A stretch of DNA of 64,000 nucleotides, from contig JAWXBI010000176.1 in assembly GCA_034439915.1 (NCBI GenBank), forward strand, positions 20,838-84,837, written 5' to 3'. Every line of letters begins with the position of its first letter. Positions within the stretch are counted from its first letter, which is position 1. The DNA comes from JADJLQ01 sp034439915. GTDB lineage: Bacteria; Bacteroidota; Bacteroidia; Chitinophagales; Saprospiraceae. This document shows, one piece after another, positions 45,216-53,455 of the stretch. Both the position numbers and the translations under genes were made by a program. The notes under the pieces are model-generated. The model made no database searches and was not told the origin of the DNA. It was given only the letters and a program-made list of their open reading frames with translations.

Positions 45216-46790
45216 ATGGCAGAAAACATACCACCCAGGCGCACCTTTGCTATCATTAGTCACCCGGATGCTGGAAAAACCACCCTCACAGAAAAATTAT
45301 TGTTGTTTGGAGGAGCTATCCAGGTAGCTGGGGCAGTGAAGTCCAACAAAATTAAAAAACATGCAACCTCCGATTTTATGGAGATTGAAAAACAGAGGGG
45401 AATTTCTGTGGCCACTTCTGTCATGGCTTTTGAATATAATAATGTCCTGATCAATCTGCTGGATACCCCTGGCCACCAGGACTTTGCAGAAGATACGTAT
45501 CGCACCCTGACCGCAGTAGACAGTGTAGTAGTGGTCATCGATGTAGCCAAAGGGGTGGAATCCCAAACAGAAAAACTGGTAGAAGTCTGCCGGATGCGGG
45601 CTACACCCATGATGGTTTTTATCAATAAATTAGACCGGGAAGGTAAAGATGCTTTTGACCTCCTGGACGAGGTCGAAAAAAAACTCCGTATCAAAGTGAC
45701 ACCATTGAGCTGGCCGATCGGTATGGGTCAGCGATTCCAGGGTGTATACAATCTTTTTGAAAAAAAACTGAATCTATTCAAGCCTCATCACAAACAAGGT
45801 GAAGATGAAACCCTGGTCATTGAGGACCTCCTTACCCCTGAACTGGCCAAAGTCATCGGAGAACCAGCCGCTAAAACCCTGAGAGAAGAATTGGAAACCG
45901 TGACTACCGTATATCCTGAATTTGATGTAAAGGACTATCTGGCAAGTCATATTTCACCGGTATTTTTCGGAAGCGCTGTTAATAATTTTGGAGTCAAAGA
46001 ATTATTGGATTGTTTTGTGCGCATCTCCCCGGATCCGATGCCAAGAGAAACCGAAGAAAGACTCATCCTTCCCCAGGAAAAAAAATTCTCCGGTTTTGTT
46101 TTTAAAATCCATGCCAATATCGATCCGAGGCACCGGGACCGCATTGCTTTTGTGCGTGTGGTGAGTGGAAAATTCGAACGCAATAAATTATATCACCTCG
46201 TACGGCAAAACAAAGATCTCAAATTTTCCAACCCTTATTCTTTCCTGGCTGCCAAAAAAGAAGTTGTTGACGAAGCTTATCCAGGAGATATCGTCGGGCT
46301 GTATGACAGCGGCAATTTTAAAATCGGCGATAGTATAACCGAAGGAGAAATCCTTCACTTTAAAGGCATTCCTGCTTTTTCTCCCGAACAATTCCGATTT
46401 GTCAACAATACCAATCCATTAAAAACCAAACAACTCAATAAGGGCATTGAACAGTTGATGGATGAAGGGGTAGCTCAATTGTTTATCAAAGAAGATAATG
46501 GCAGGAAGGTAATCGGTACAGTGGGCGCTTTGCAGTTCGATGTCATCCAATACCGGCTCGAACACGAATATGGAGCCAGTTGCAGTTATGAGCCACTTCC
46601 CTTATTTAAAGCCTGTTGGGTAAAAAGCACCGATACGGTAGCCTTTAAAGAATTTGTGCAACGTAGAAAAAAGGATATAGCCATTGATAAAGATGGTAAG
46701 ACGGTTTACCTGGCGGAATCCCCCTGGGCATTGCGTATGGTTCAGGAAAGCCACCCTAAAATTGATTTCCGATATAAGAGTGAGGAGTAG
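45216..46790 (+). CDS. prfC: Peptide chain release factor 3
   Basis: GTPase of 524 residues that removes release factors 1/2 from the ribosome after termination. ATG 45216 is chosen over GTG 45153 because the family starts right before the G domain (AENIPPRRTFAIISHPDAGKTTL). G1 is SHPDAGKTT near 15, G2/switch region GISVATSVM near 63, G3 DTPGHQDFAEDTYRTL near 85, and G4 NKLDREGKDAFDLLDE near 139. Domains 2 and 3 follow, with the RF3-specific GVAQLFIKEDNGRKVIGTVGALQFDVIQYRLEHEY near 415-450. Length and order are normal for the family. Confidence 0.96.
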   Translation: MAENIPPRRTFAIISHPDAGKTTLTEKLLLFGGAIQVAGAVKSNKIKKHATSDFMEIEKQRGISVATSVMAFEYNNVLINLLDTPGHQDFAEDTYRTLTAVDSVVVVIDVAKGVESQTEKLVEVCRMRATPMMVFINKLDREGKDAFDLLDEVEKKLRIKVTPLSWPIGMGQRFQGVYNLFEKKLNLFKPHHKQGEDETLVIEDLLTPELAKVIGEPAAKTLREELETVTTVYPEFDVKDYLASHISPVFFGSAVNNFGVKELLDCFVRISPDPMPRETEERLILPQEKKFSGFVFKIHANIDPRHRDRIAFVRVVSGKFERNKLYHLVRQNKDLKFSNPYSFLAAKKEVVDEAYPGDIVGLYDSGNFKIGDSITEGEILHFKGIPAFSPEQFRFVNNTNPLKTKQLNKGIEQLMDEGVAQLFIKEDNGRKVIGTVGALQFDVIQYRLEHEYGASCSYEPLPLFKACWVKSTDTVAFKEFVQRRKKDIAIDKDGKTVYLAESPWALRMVQESHPKIDFRYKSEE

Positions 46791-47315
46791 TACGGATAAC
46801 TGGTAGATTACTAACAGGATCATTTAATTATCAAAACCTGGGTTTAATTGTACAACCACAAAGATCACTTAAAATCACTAAGCCCCCTTAGAACACTAAG
46901 GCCACATAAAACACTAAGACATTATAATAAGGAAGACTTTCTTTGAGTTTGTTAAGTTGTTGTGCTGAAATGATGTTCATACATTTTAATTGGTTTTGCT
47001 TCAGAGAAGTTTAAGGATCAGTAAGAAATAGAATTTATCATCTCTTTATCCTGAATTTTGTCTCTTTATCCTAGTGTCAAGTTAAGCATGTTATGACGGA
47101 TTAAATTCCCCCTCAGCGATCGACGAAAGCAGTGAGCAACGTGAGCGACGACCGACGAGCAGCGAAGCTGCGTTGCAACTTTGTGTCGAAAAATATACCT
47201 AAGAAATTCTTTGTCGCTGCACCGTTCCGCTTATTTAGTGTGATTTTCGCTCTTTGTGCTCGCTGCACTTACGCTGTCTCCGTGGGAAATACGACATATT
47301 AGATTTAACATAGCA
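46791..47315. other. Intergenic region, low-complexity, no gene seen
   Basis: 525 bases between the convergent prfC and esterase genes. It holds short CACTAAG-type direct repeats (about 46867-46920), a duplicated CTCTTTATCCT (47041 and 47062), and a run of GAGC/CGAC words (47130-47170) that forms small hairpins. I find no open frame with coding character and no tRNA or known RNA. Confidence 0.5.
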
Positions 47316-48041
47316 CTAGGGTTTTAATATAAAATCATCGACAAAAGGTAAAGCTGATTTGGGTACATCATGGCCACCCGGATGGATATAATGATAAAGA
47401 AAATAGCCTGAATGGCTATTGGTATAAACGGTGAGTTGTTCGTTGATTATCCTGGCTTCATCGGTTTCCAATAGTTGTTTTATCATTTCTACAGATTTTA
47501 ATTGATTGGCATTTTTGACGACCTTGTCCTGTCTTCCGGTAAGTACCATAGCCCGTCGCGCCAGGGCCAGGGATAGAATATCTACCCCTTGGTGTGCATT
47601 GATTATAAACCCCTTAAAATATTCTGCTCTCAGGCTCCACACTAAATAAACAAACCGGCCTCCATTGCTGTGACCAAAGGCAAATATTTTTTCCTTTAAA
47701 TCCGGGTGCTCCATGCTCAACTGAGGGACCAATACATCGATAAAATGCAGGTCGCGGTCAGCTCCATCTCCCGCCTTACGCTGCCAGCCATTTTTCAGAC
47801 CTTTCGGGTCAAAACCCCCACCAATACCAGGGATACCCTGAATATATATGGTCATACTTTCTGTGAGATGATGGTGCAGATGGTATTTATTGGCAAAACC
47901 AAAGGCTGTGCCACCGTTGCCATGAAATACCAGGACAATGTTTGATGCGGCATGTTCCGGTTGATATACCAGAAATTGGCGTTCGACCCCTCCGACATGC
48001 AGGGACCTTTCTTCCGGCAGGATATTCGTTTTTTGTTTCAT
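47316..48041 (-). CDS. Poly(3-hydroxybutyrate) depolymerase-like alpha/beta hydrolase (LpqC family)
   Basis: Protein of 241 residues with an alpha/beta-hydrolase fold and no clear signal peptide. The oxyanion-hole segment VLVFHGNGGTAFGFANK is at about 36, the nucleophile elbow GHSNGGRFVYLVWSLR near 123 holds the catalytic Ser, and the catalytic His is in HPGGHDVPKSALPFVDDFI at the C-terminus. An Asp candidate lies near VLTGRQDKVVKNANQL. These features match LpqC/PHB-depolymerase-like esterases, which often act on feruloyl or acetyl esters rather than polyester. Without a signal peptide a cytoplasmic role is likely. It is followed, on its upstream side, by the large palindrome array. Confidence 0.85.
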   Translation of the reverse strand: MKQKTNILPEERSLHVGGVERQFLVYQPEHAASNIVLVFHGNGGTAFGFANKYHLHHHLTESMTIYIQGIPGIGGGFDPKGLKNGWQRKAGDGADRDLHFIDVLVPQLSMEHPDLKEKIFAFGHSNGGRFVYLVWSLRAEYFKGFIINAHQGVDILSLALARRAMVLTGRQDKVVKNANQLKSVEMIKQLLETDEARIINEQLTVYTNSHSGYFLYHYIHPGGHDVPKSALPFVDDFILKP

Positions 48042-48124
48042 ATACCTGCAAACTAAATAGATTTATAAATCTAATCCAAATGGGTTTAAATTATACCTAT
48101 GCGTCTTTTCGACTTGACGAGAAA

Positions 48125-48485
48125 CTTTAAGCGGGGACACCTAAAGAAACCGAGAAACTTTAGGCGGGGACGCTTAAAGAAACCGCGTCTTTGTTTCGCC
48201 GCTTTGCTGCGTCTTTGCGACTTGGCGAGAAACTTTAGGCGGGGACGCCTAAAGAAACCGAGAAACTTTAAGCGGGGACGCTTAAAGAAACCCGAGAAAC
48301 TTTAGGCGGGGACGCCTAAGAAACCGAGAAACTTTAGGCGGGGACGCCTAAAGAAACCGAGAAACTTTAGGCGGGGACGCCTAAAGAAACCGAGAAACTT
48401 TAGGCGGGGACGCTTAAAGAAACCGAGAAACTTTAGGCGGGGACGCTTAAAGAAACCGAGAAACTTTAGGCGGGGACGCCTAAAG
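48125..48485 (+). repeat. Array of ten REP-like palindromes, period about 33 bp
   Basis: Ten hairpin units with arms CTTTAGGCG and CGCCTAAAG or close variants and loop GGGA, at 48125-48146, 48158-48179, 48233-48254, 48266-48287, 48300-48320, 48332-48353, 48365-48386, 48398-48419, 48431-48452 and 48464-48485. Each is followed by AAACC(C)GAG or AAACCGCG. Copy 4 has changes in both arms (CTTTAAGCG and CGCTTAAAG) that keep pairing; copies 2, 8 and 9 have one arm changed to give G-T/G-U pairs; copy 5 lacks one A. A GCGTCTTT(G/T)CGACTTG(G/A)CGAG element occurs before copies 1 and 3. Same stem family as the repeats beside the RAYT gene. Confidence 0.9.
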
Positions 48486-48527
48486 AAACCGCGTCTTCGA
48501 CAGAAACCCAAATTCAAGTATTCGCAT

Positions 48528-49649
48528 TCAGGCAGACCTCTTCCGGTAATTCAAAACTGCCAGTGTATTTAACACCACCCCGAATAAAATCATTGCCCTC
48601 AATTCAGGCAGCAGATCCGTGACCCCGCTTCCTTTAATCACAATAAAGCGCAATACCTGGATAAAATAACTCACCGGGTTAAAGGAGGCCAGGGTCTGAG
48701 CCCAATCAGGCATCGATTCCACAGGGGTATACAAACCACCCATCAACACAAAAAACATTATAATAAAAAATGAAAACAAAGTAGCCTGGAGCTGATTGTC
48801 TACCAACGTACTCAACAACAATCCAACTCCCAATGCCCCGATCAGATAAACCCCTGAAAATATATAAATCGTCAGCAGTGACCCTATCGGAACAATGCCA
48901 TACACCAGGAAAGCGACCAACAATCCCAGGGTAATCGATATCATACCCAGGACCCAGAACGGAACCAATTTGCCTAATAAAAACTCATACCGTTTCATTG
49001 GGCTTACATTTAATTGTTCCATTGTACCCAGTTCTTTTTCCAGAACAATATTGAGTGCCGACATTAAACCTCCAATCATGGTAACTAATAATGCCAATAT
49101 ACCCGGCACCATAAATAAAGGATATTTAATCAGTGGATTGTACCAGAACGAGCTCCTGACTTCCACCATGGGAAACTCATTGAAACGGGGAAGTTGAATG
49201 ATTTTTTCCCTGACCTCCCGGTTATAGTCACGGATAATTTGAGAGGCATAAGCAACACCCAGGGAGGCTTTGGTCCCATTGACCGCATCGGCTTCAATTT
49301 TTACTACCGTCTCACTTTCCCGGAAGAGTTCTTTTTCAAAATTCAACGGAATGGTCAGGGTGAGATCTGCAGTGTTCTGTTCAATATGTTGCAACGCTGC
49401 CAGAGGATGGGGTGCGACCGGGATGAGTTTAAAATAGGGGGAAGCTTCGAGTTTATGGATCAAAGCAGAAGAATAAGAAGAACGATCGTAGTCAATGACC
49501 TGCAGATTGATATTCTTCACTTCATAGTTAGCAGCGAGCGGCAATAAAATCAACTGCATAATAGGCATGATGATCATCATCCGCAGGATGGCCGGTTGCC
49601 GGAATATTTGTGCAAACTCCTTTCGCACGATGACACCAATTTTTCTCAT
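48528..49649 (-). CDS. ABC-2 type transporter permease
   Basis: Permease of 373 residues. One N-terminal helix (about 24-40), a large periplasmic domain of about 130 residues, then five helices from about 180 to the end. FSFFIIMFFVLMGGLYTPVESMPDWAQTLASFNPVSYFIQVLRFI is the characteristic segment of the YhhJ/YbhR-type ABC-2 family. It is the last gene of the seven-gene efflux operon 55361-48528, starting 4 bp inside the end of the other permease. The two permeases are similar in layout and probably form a heterodimer driven by the two ATPases encoded upstream. Confidence 0.92.
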   Translation of the reverse strand: MRKIGVIVRKEFAQIFRQPAILRMMIIMPIMQLILLPLAANYEVKNINLQVIDYDRSSYSSALIHKLEASPYFKLIPVAPHPLAALQHIEQNTADLTLTIPLNFEKELFRESETVVKIEADAVNGTKASLGVAYASQIIRDYNREVREKIIQLPRFNEFPMVEVRSSFWYNPLIKYPLFMVPGILALLVTMIGGLMSALNIVLEKELGTMEQLNVSPMKRYEFLLGKLVPFWVLGMISITLGLLVAFLVYGIVPIGSLLTIYIFSGVYLIGALGVGLLLSTLVDNQLQATLFSFFIIMFFVLMGGLYTPVESMPDWAQTLASFNPVSYFIQVLRFIVIKGSGVTDLLPELRAMILFGVVLNTLAVLNYRKRSA

Positions 49650-50755
49650 TGCAGCCGGACTTTAAATTTTTTAGTTGCAATGCCCAATAACACTACGGTC
49701 ATGCCAAAGAGGATTAAGGTCTCTTTCCATATACTGGCGAATCCCAGTCCCTTGATCATAATCGCCCGTACAATATTGTAGTACCAACGGGTCGGCACGG
49801 CGTTGCTGATGATCTGCAGGGGTTTGGGCATGTTCTCAATAGGAAACATAAACCCGCTGAACAATAAGGAAGGCAGCATTAAGCCCACCAGAGAAACAAA
49901 CATAGCAACCTGTTGTTTTTCTGCTGTTGTGGATATCAGGAGGCCCAGGGCCAGGGTTGTACAGATAAACAATAAACTTTCAGCCAGTAACAAGATCAAA
50001 CTTCCCCGGATAGGCACCTGTAATACAAATACTGCCAACAATAAAATAATGACCACATCAATAAAAGCCAAAACCATGTAAGGCACTGCTTTGCTCACCA
50101 CAATCTGAATGGGGTGCATCGGAGAAGCGAGCAATACCTCCATTGTACCCAATTCTTTTTCCCGCACAATGGCCACGGAAGTCATCATGGCACATAAAAT
50201 CATCAGGATCAACGTCATTACTCCGGGGACAAAATTGAAAGCGCTGATGAGTTGCGGATTATACAACATGCGGGTTTCAATTTTTATTTCGTAAGGTATT
50301 TTGATCAGCCCTATCATTTCATTTTGATATTCACTGAACAAAACCCCGGCGTAACCTGCCGCTATGGCTGCTGTATTTGGATCGGAAGCATCCGCCAGGA
50401 TTTGAACCTGGCTTGTATGGGTATGTTTGAGATCATGGGCAAATTGTGCTGGAAAAACAATAGCCAGCCTTGCTGTTCCTTTTTTAAACAAACCGGAAAC
50501 GGGGTCGGCATTCTGCAAAACCTGAGTGACCTCAAAATACCGACTTTGGTCAAAACGTTCAATTAGTTTTTTAGTTTCTTCGTCTTCGGATTGGTCAATC
50601 ACCACAATCCGCGACTCTTTAACTTCATTACTCAGGGCGAAACCAAATAAGAGCATCATCATCACCGGCTGTGCCAATAAAAAAAATAAGCTTCGCGGAT
50701 CACGAAGCACGTGTTTAAATTCTTTGACGACCATAGCTGAAAATCCGCTGCTCAT
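49646..50755 (-). CDS. ABC-2 type transporter permease
   Basis: Permease of 369 residues with the same architecture as its neighbour: helix at about 22-42, periplasmic domain to about 170, then five helices. The segment PSLLFSGFMFPIENMPKPLQIISNAVPTRWYYNIVRAIMIKG near 290-335 is typical of the YbhS/YbhR family. It overlaps the next permease by 4 bp (ATGA) and follows the ATPase gene by 35 bp. It is part of the TetR-controlled exporter; the drug or metabolite exported is unknown. Confidence 0.92.
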   Translation of the reverse strand: MSSGFSAMVVKEFKHVLRDPRSLFFLLAQPVMMMLLFGFALSNEVKESRIVVIDQSEDEETKKLIERFDQSRYFEVTQVLQNADPVSGLFKKGTARLAIVFPAQFAHDLKHTHTSQVQILADASDPNTAAIAAGYAGVLFSEYQNEMIGLIKIPYEIKIETRMLYNPQLISAFNFVPGVMTLILMILCAMMTSVAIVREKELGTMEVLLASPMHPIQIVVSKAVPYMVLAFIDVVIILLLAVFVLQVPIRGSLILLLAESLLFICTTLALGLLISTTAEKQQVAMFVSLVGLMLPSLLFSGFMFPIENMPKPLQIISNAVPTRWYYNIVRAIMIKGLGFASIWKETLILFGMTVVLLGIATKKFKVRLQ

Positions 50756-50790
50756 ATCCTATTCTGATTAATTATTCATGGTTTTGTGTA

Positions 50791-51531
50791 TTAATGGTCT
50801 GCTGTCCGTACAGCGCTCCTGGCGAGTTTTCGGAAAACTTCATCCATGTCTTCACTTTGAAATTGGATTTTTAAAGCAGCCGGAGTATCAAGGGCAGCTA
50901 TTTTACCATCAACCATGATAGAGACCCGGTCACAATATTCCGCTTCATCCATGTAATGTGTTGTAACAAATATGGTCAGTCCCCGATCAGCGGCTTCGTA
51001 GATCATATCCCAAAACTGCCTTCTGGTAATGGGATCTACGCCACCCGTTGGTTCATCTAAAAAAACAATAGAAGGGCTATGCTGGATGGCCACTGAAAAA
51101 GCCAGCTTTTGTTTCCACCCGAGTGGTAAGTCCTTTAATAATTTACTTGCATAAGGGGTCAACCCTAACCGGTCCAGAAGTGCTTCACTTCGTTGTTTTA
51201 ATTCTTTGCGTGGGATATCATATAGCCCGCCATAAAACATAATATTCTCCCGTGCGGTAAGGTCATTGTATAAAGAAAATTTCTGGCTCATGTAACCGAT
51301 GTTCCTTTTTATTTCTTCACTTTGAGTGCGTATATCATAACCCGCAACGGTTCCTCCACCAGAGGTCGGTGACAACAAACCGCACAAGATCCTCATCGCT
51401 GTAGTCTTTCCCGCTCCATTGGCTCCGAGAAAACCAAAAATTTCGCCTTTAAGGACATGGAAAGTCAGATGGTCAACCGCGGTGAATTGACCAAACGATT
51501 TGGTGAGTCCTTTTACTTCAATCACCTTCAT
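50791..51531 (-). CDS. ABC transporter ATP-binding protein
   Basis: ATPase of 246 residues: Walker A GANGAGKTT near 36, Q-loop YMSQKFSLY near 84, an ABC signature region around LPLGWKQKLAFS (a PLGWKQ variant of LSGGQ), Walker B SIVFLDEPTGG near 155 and the switch His in TTHYMDEA. It overlaps the other ATPase gene by 4 bp. The signature motif deviates from the consensus, as in one half of asymmetric exporters of this type. Confidence 0.93.
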   Translation of the reverse strand: MKVIEVKGLTKSFGQFTAVDHLTFHVLKGEIFGFLGANGAGKTTAMRILCGLLSPTSGGGTVAGYDIRTQSEEIKRNIGYMSQKFSLYNDLTARENIMFYGGLYDIPRKELKQRSEALLDRLGLTPYASKLLKDLPLGWKQKLAFSVAIQHSPSIVFLDEPTGGVDPITRRQFWDMIYEAADRGLTIFVTTHYMDEAEYCDRVSIMVDGKIAALDTPAALKIQFQSEDMDEVFRKLARSAVRTADH

Positions 51532-52442
51532 GATAACCGGCTTAATTTGTCCATAAAAATGTCTTCGATGTCCGGCTCGATTTCAAAGATTTCGAAGTTT
51601 TGTATCCCGTTGGATTTCAAAAAAGCGGACAAATCCTCCGGAGCACCTGATTTTAATTGCACATGGTGTTTGTCCCCGAAGGCATAACAGGAGAAGGTGC
51701 CCGGATATGCCCTGATCGTTACCAGGGAGGAATATTTTTCGTCAGCATCTACTGCAAATAATTTTTTACCTGACCTTTTCCGGATTTCCTGTGGGGTTCC
51801 AGTTTCTAAAATAGAACCCAATTGCATCAATGAAATCCTGTCGCACAATTTTGCTTCATCCATGTAAGGTGTGGAGACTACTATGGTGATGCCTCTTTGC
51901 TTTAATCGCATCAACATATCCCAAAATTCCCTTCTCGATACCGGATCTACTCCTGTCGTGGGTTCATCCAGCAACAAAACTTTTGGTTCATGGATCAGGG
52001 CACAACACAAGGCCAGTTTCTGTTTCATACCTCCCGATAGTTTGCCTGCCCTTCTGTCCTTAAATGGGACGAGTTGATCATACAATTCTTTAATCAGATG
52101 GTAATTTTTCTTTATATCGGATTTAAATACGGTTGCAAAAAATTGCAGATTTTCTTCTACCGATAAGTCCTGATACAATGAAAACCGACCGGGCATATAA
52201 CCGATGATTTTTCTTACCTCCTGGTACTCCATGGCTGGGTCAAAACCCAATACTTGGGCAGTGCCACTTTCGGGCAACAACAGACTGGCGAGGATGCGTA
52301 ACAACGTGGTTTTTCCTGCACCATCGGGTCCAATCAAGCCATAAACCTCACCCGGCTGAATAGACAAATCAATCGCTTTCAGGGCAATTATTTTGCCTTT
52401 ATCAAAGGATTTGGAGAGCCTGTTTACCTGTATTGCTGCCAT
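51528..52442 (-). CDS. ABC transporter ATP-binding protein
   Basis: ATPase of 304 residues from ATG 52442, which shares one base with the hlyD stop (TAATG). TTG 52448 would add two residues. Walker A GPDGAGKTT near 37, Q-loop YMPGRFSLY near 85, a canonical signature LSGGMKQKLALC near 134, Walker B VLLLDEPTTGVD near 155 and switch residue in STPYMDEAKL (the usual His is replaced by Pro/Tyr context). A C-terminal domain of about 85 residues follows. It has the canonical signature while its partner ATPase has a variant, suggesting a division of labour between two unequal ATP sites. Confidence 0.93.
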   Translation of the reverse strand: MAAIQVNRLSKSFDKGKIIALKAIDLSIQPGEVYGLIGPDGAGKTTLLRILASLLLPESGTAQVLGFDPAMEYQEVRKIIGYMPGRFSLYQDLSVEENLQFFATVFKSDIKKNYHLIKELYDQLVPFKDRRAGKLSGGMKQKLALCCALIHEPKVLLLDEPTTGVDPVSRREFWDMLMRLKQRGITIVVSTPYMDEAKLCDRISLMQLGSILETGTPQEIRKRSGKKLFAVDADEKYSSLVTIRAYPGTFSCYAFGDKHHVQLKSGAPEDLSAFLKSNGIQNFEIFEIEPDIEDIFMDKLSRLS

Positions 52443-53455
52443 TACCAATTTACTTCGGCAAACATGCCGAGTTTGATCTGGCCATCGTTGGCGACTTTTA
52501 TTTTAACCGGATAAACCAGGTTGGCTCTTTCATCAACAGTCATGATCGATTTAGGTGTGAATTCGGCTTTATCTGAGATCCACGTAATTTGCCCGGGATA
52601 ATTGAAAGAAGGATTGTCCCCCTGTTGGATATAAATCTGAACAGATTGATGGAGTTTGATTTCCCCCAATTGATTGCCGGTGATATACGCTTTAAGGTAC
52701 AGCGTATCGAGATTCGCTATTTTGTACAATGCTTTGCCGATGTTGACTACTTCATAAGCATACGTATATTGATTGAGCACCGTTCCGCTGATGGGGTTGA
52801 TTATTTTACATTTTTCTTCCAGGTCTTTGAGTTGTTCAACCCTGGCCGAAAGCGGTGATTTTTCACTCAAAATAGCCCTGTTTTGACTTGCTGTATTTTG
52901 GCGCGTTGCCTTTATTTGTTCGTTGATCACATCGATCTGGGCTTTTGTACTTAGCACTTGTTTTTCCAGTATTTTTTTTTGGTTCTGGATATCATCCAAT
53001 TGTTTTGAGGGAGCGGCTTCCGCTTTTACCAATCGTTGTATCCTGGCTTCTTCCTGGACCAGCGTAGACAATTGGTCTTCAGCAATACGAACCTGGTTTT
53101 GCTGGAGTACGATTTGTTGATCCAGAACTTTAATGTTTGCTCCGGCGTCCAGGGTTTTGGCATTCAAACTCTTCAGCGATTCATCGGCTTGTGAAGCCAT
53201 GAGGGCTTGCTGGCTGCAGGAAATCATACCCACCGGTTGTCCCGCACTCAGGACCATGCCCTCTTCTACCTGTAATTGTTCTACTTTACCAGAGGATTCT
53301 GCAGCGACAATGATCTCTTTGGCTTCAAAAATACCGCTGGCTTTATATGCTTGTTTATTCTTATCGCATCCCCAGGACATCAGAATCAATAAAAAGAATA
53401 TAGAAGAGATGAATCCTTTACCTTTTTCCTCAAAAGCGTAATTAGTTTTTTCCAT
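52442..53455 (-). CDS. HlyD-family periplasmic adaptor, probable lipoprotein
   Basis: Membrane-fusion protein of 337 residues with an N-terminal hydrophobic stretch and a lipobox-like LMSWGC (Cys30). A short biotinyl-lipoyl-like domain (FEAKEIIVAAESSGKVEQLQVEEGMVLSAGQPVGMIS), a long helical hairpin (about 85-195, coiled-coil pattern), and a C-terminal beta part (TYLKAYITGNQLGEI) follow in the usual order. It bridges the ABC permeases and the TolC channel encoded just before it, which it overlaps by 14 bp. The layout corresponds to YbhG of E. coli. Confidence 0.93.
   Translation of the reverse strand: MEKTNYAFEEKGKGFISSIFFLLILMSWGCDKNKQAYKASGIFEAKEIIVAAESSGKVEQLQVEEGMVLSAGQPVGMISCSQQALMASQADESLKSLNAKTLDAGANIKVLDQQIVLQQNQVRIAEDQLSTLVQEEARIQRLVKAEAAPSKQLDDIQNQKKILEKQVLSTKAQIDVINEQIKATRQNTASQNRAILSEKSPLSARVEQLKDLEEKCKIINPISGTVLNQYTYAYEVVNIGKALYKIANLDTLYLKAYITGNQLGEIKLHQSVQIYIQQGDNPSFNYPGQITWISDKAEFTPKSIMTVDERANLVYPVKIKVANDGQIKLGMFAEVNW

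Noticed and set aside
47130..47175. Repeated GAGC/CGAC words as a structured RNA
   Set aside because: The words allow small hairpins but give no consistent fold, no promoter and no resemblance to a known RNA.
48125..48485. CRISPR-like regular repeat array
   Set aside because: The units are themselves palindromes and the sequence between them is conserved (AAACCGAGAAA-type, about 11 bases). There are no variable spacers of 25-45 bases and no cas genes.
48302..48517. Open frame with repeated RPRLKFLGFF units on the minus strand
   Set aside because: It is simply the translation of the 33-bp palindrome array; since 33 is divisible by three, the frame stays open by chance.
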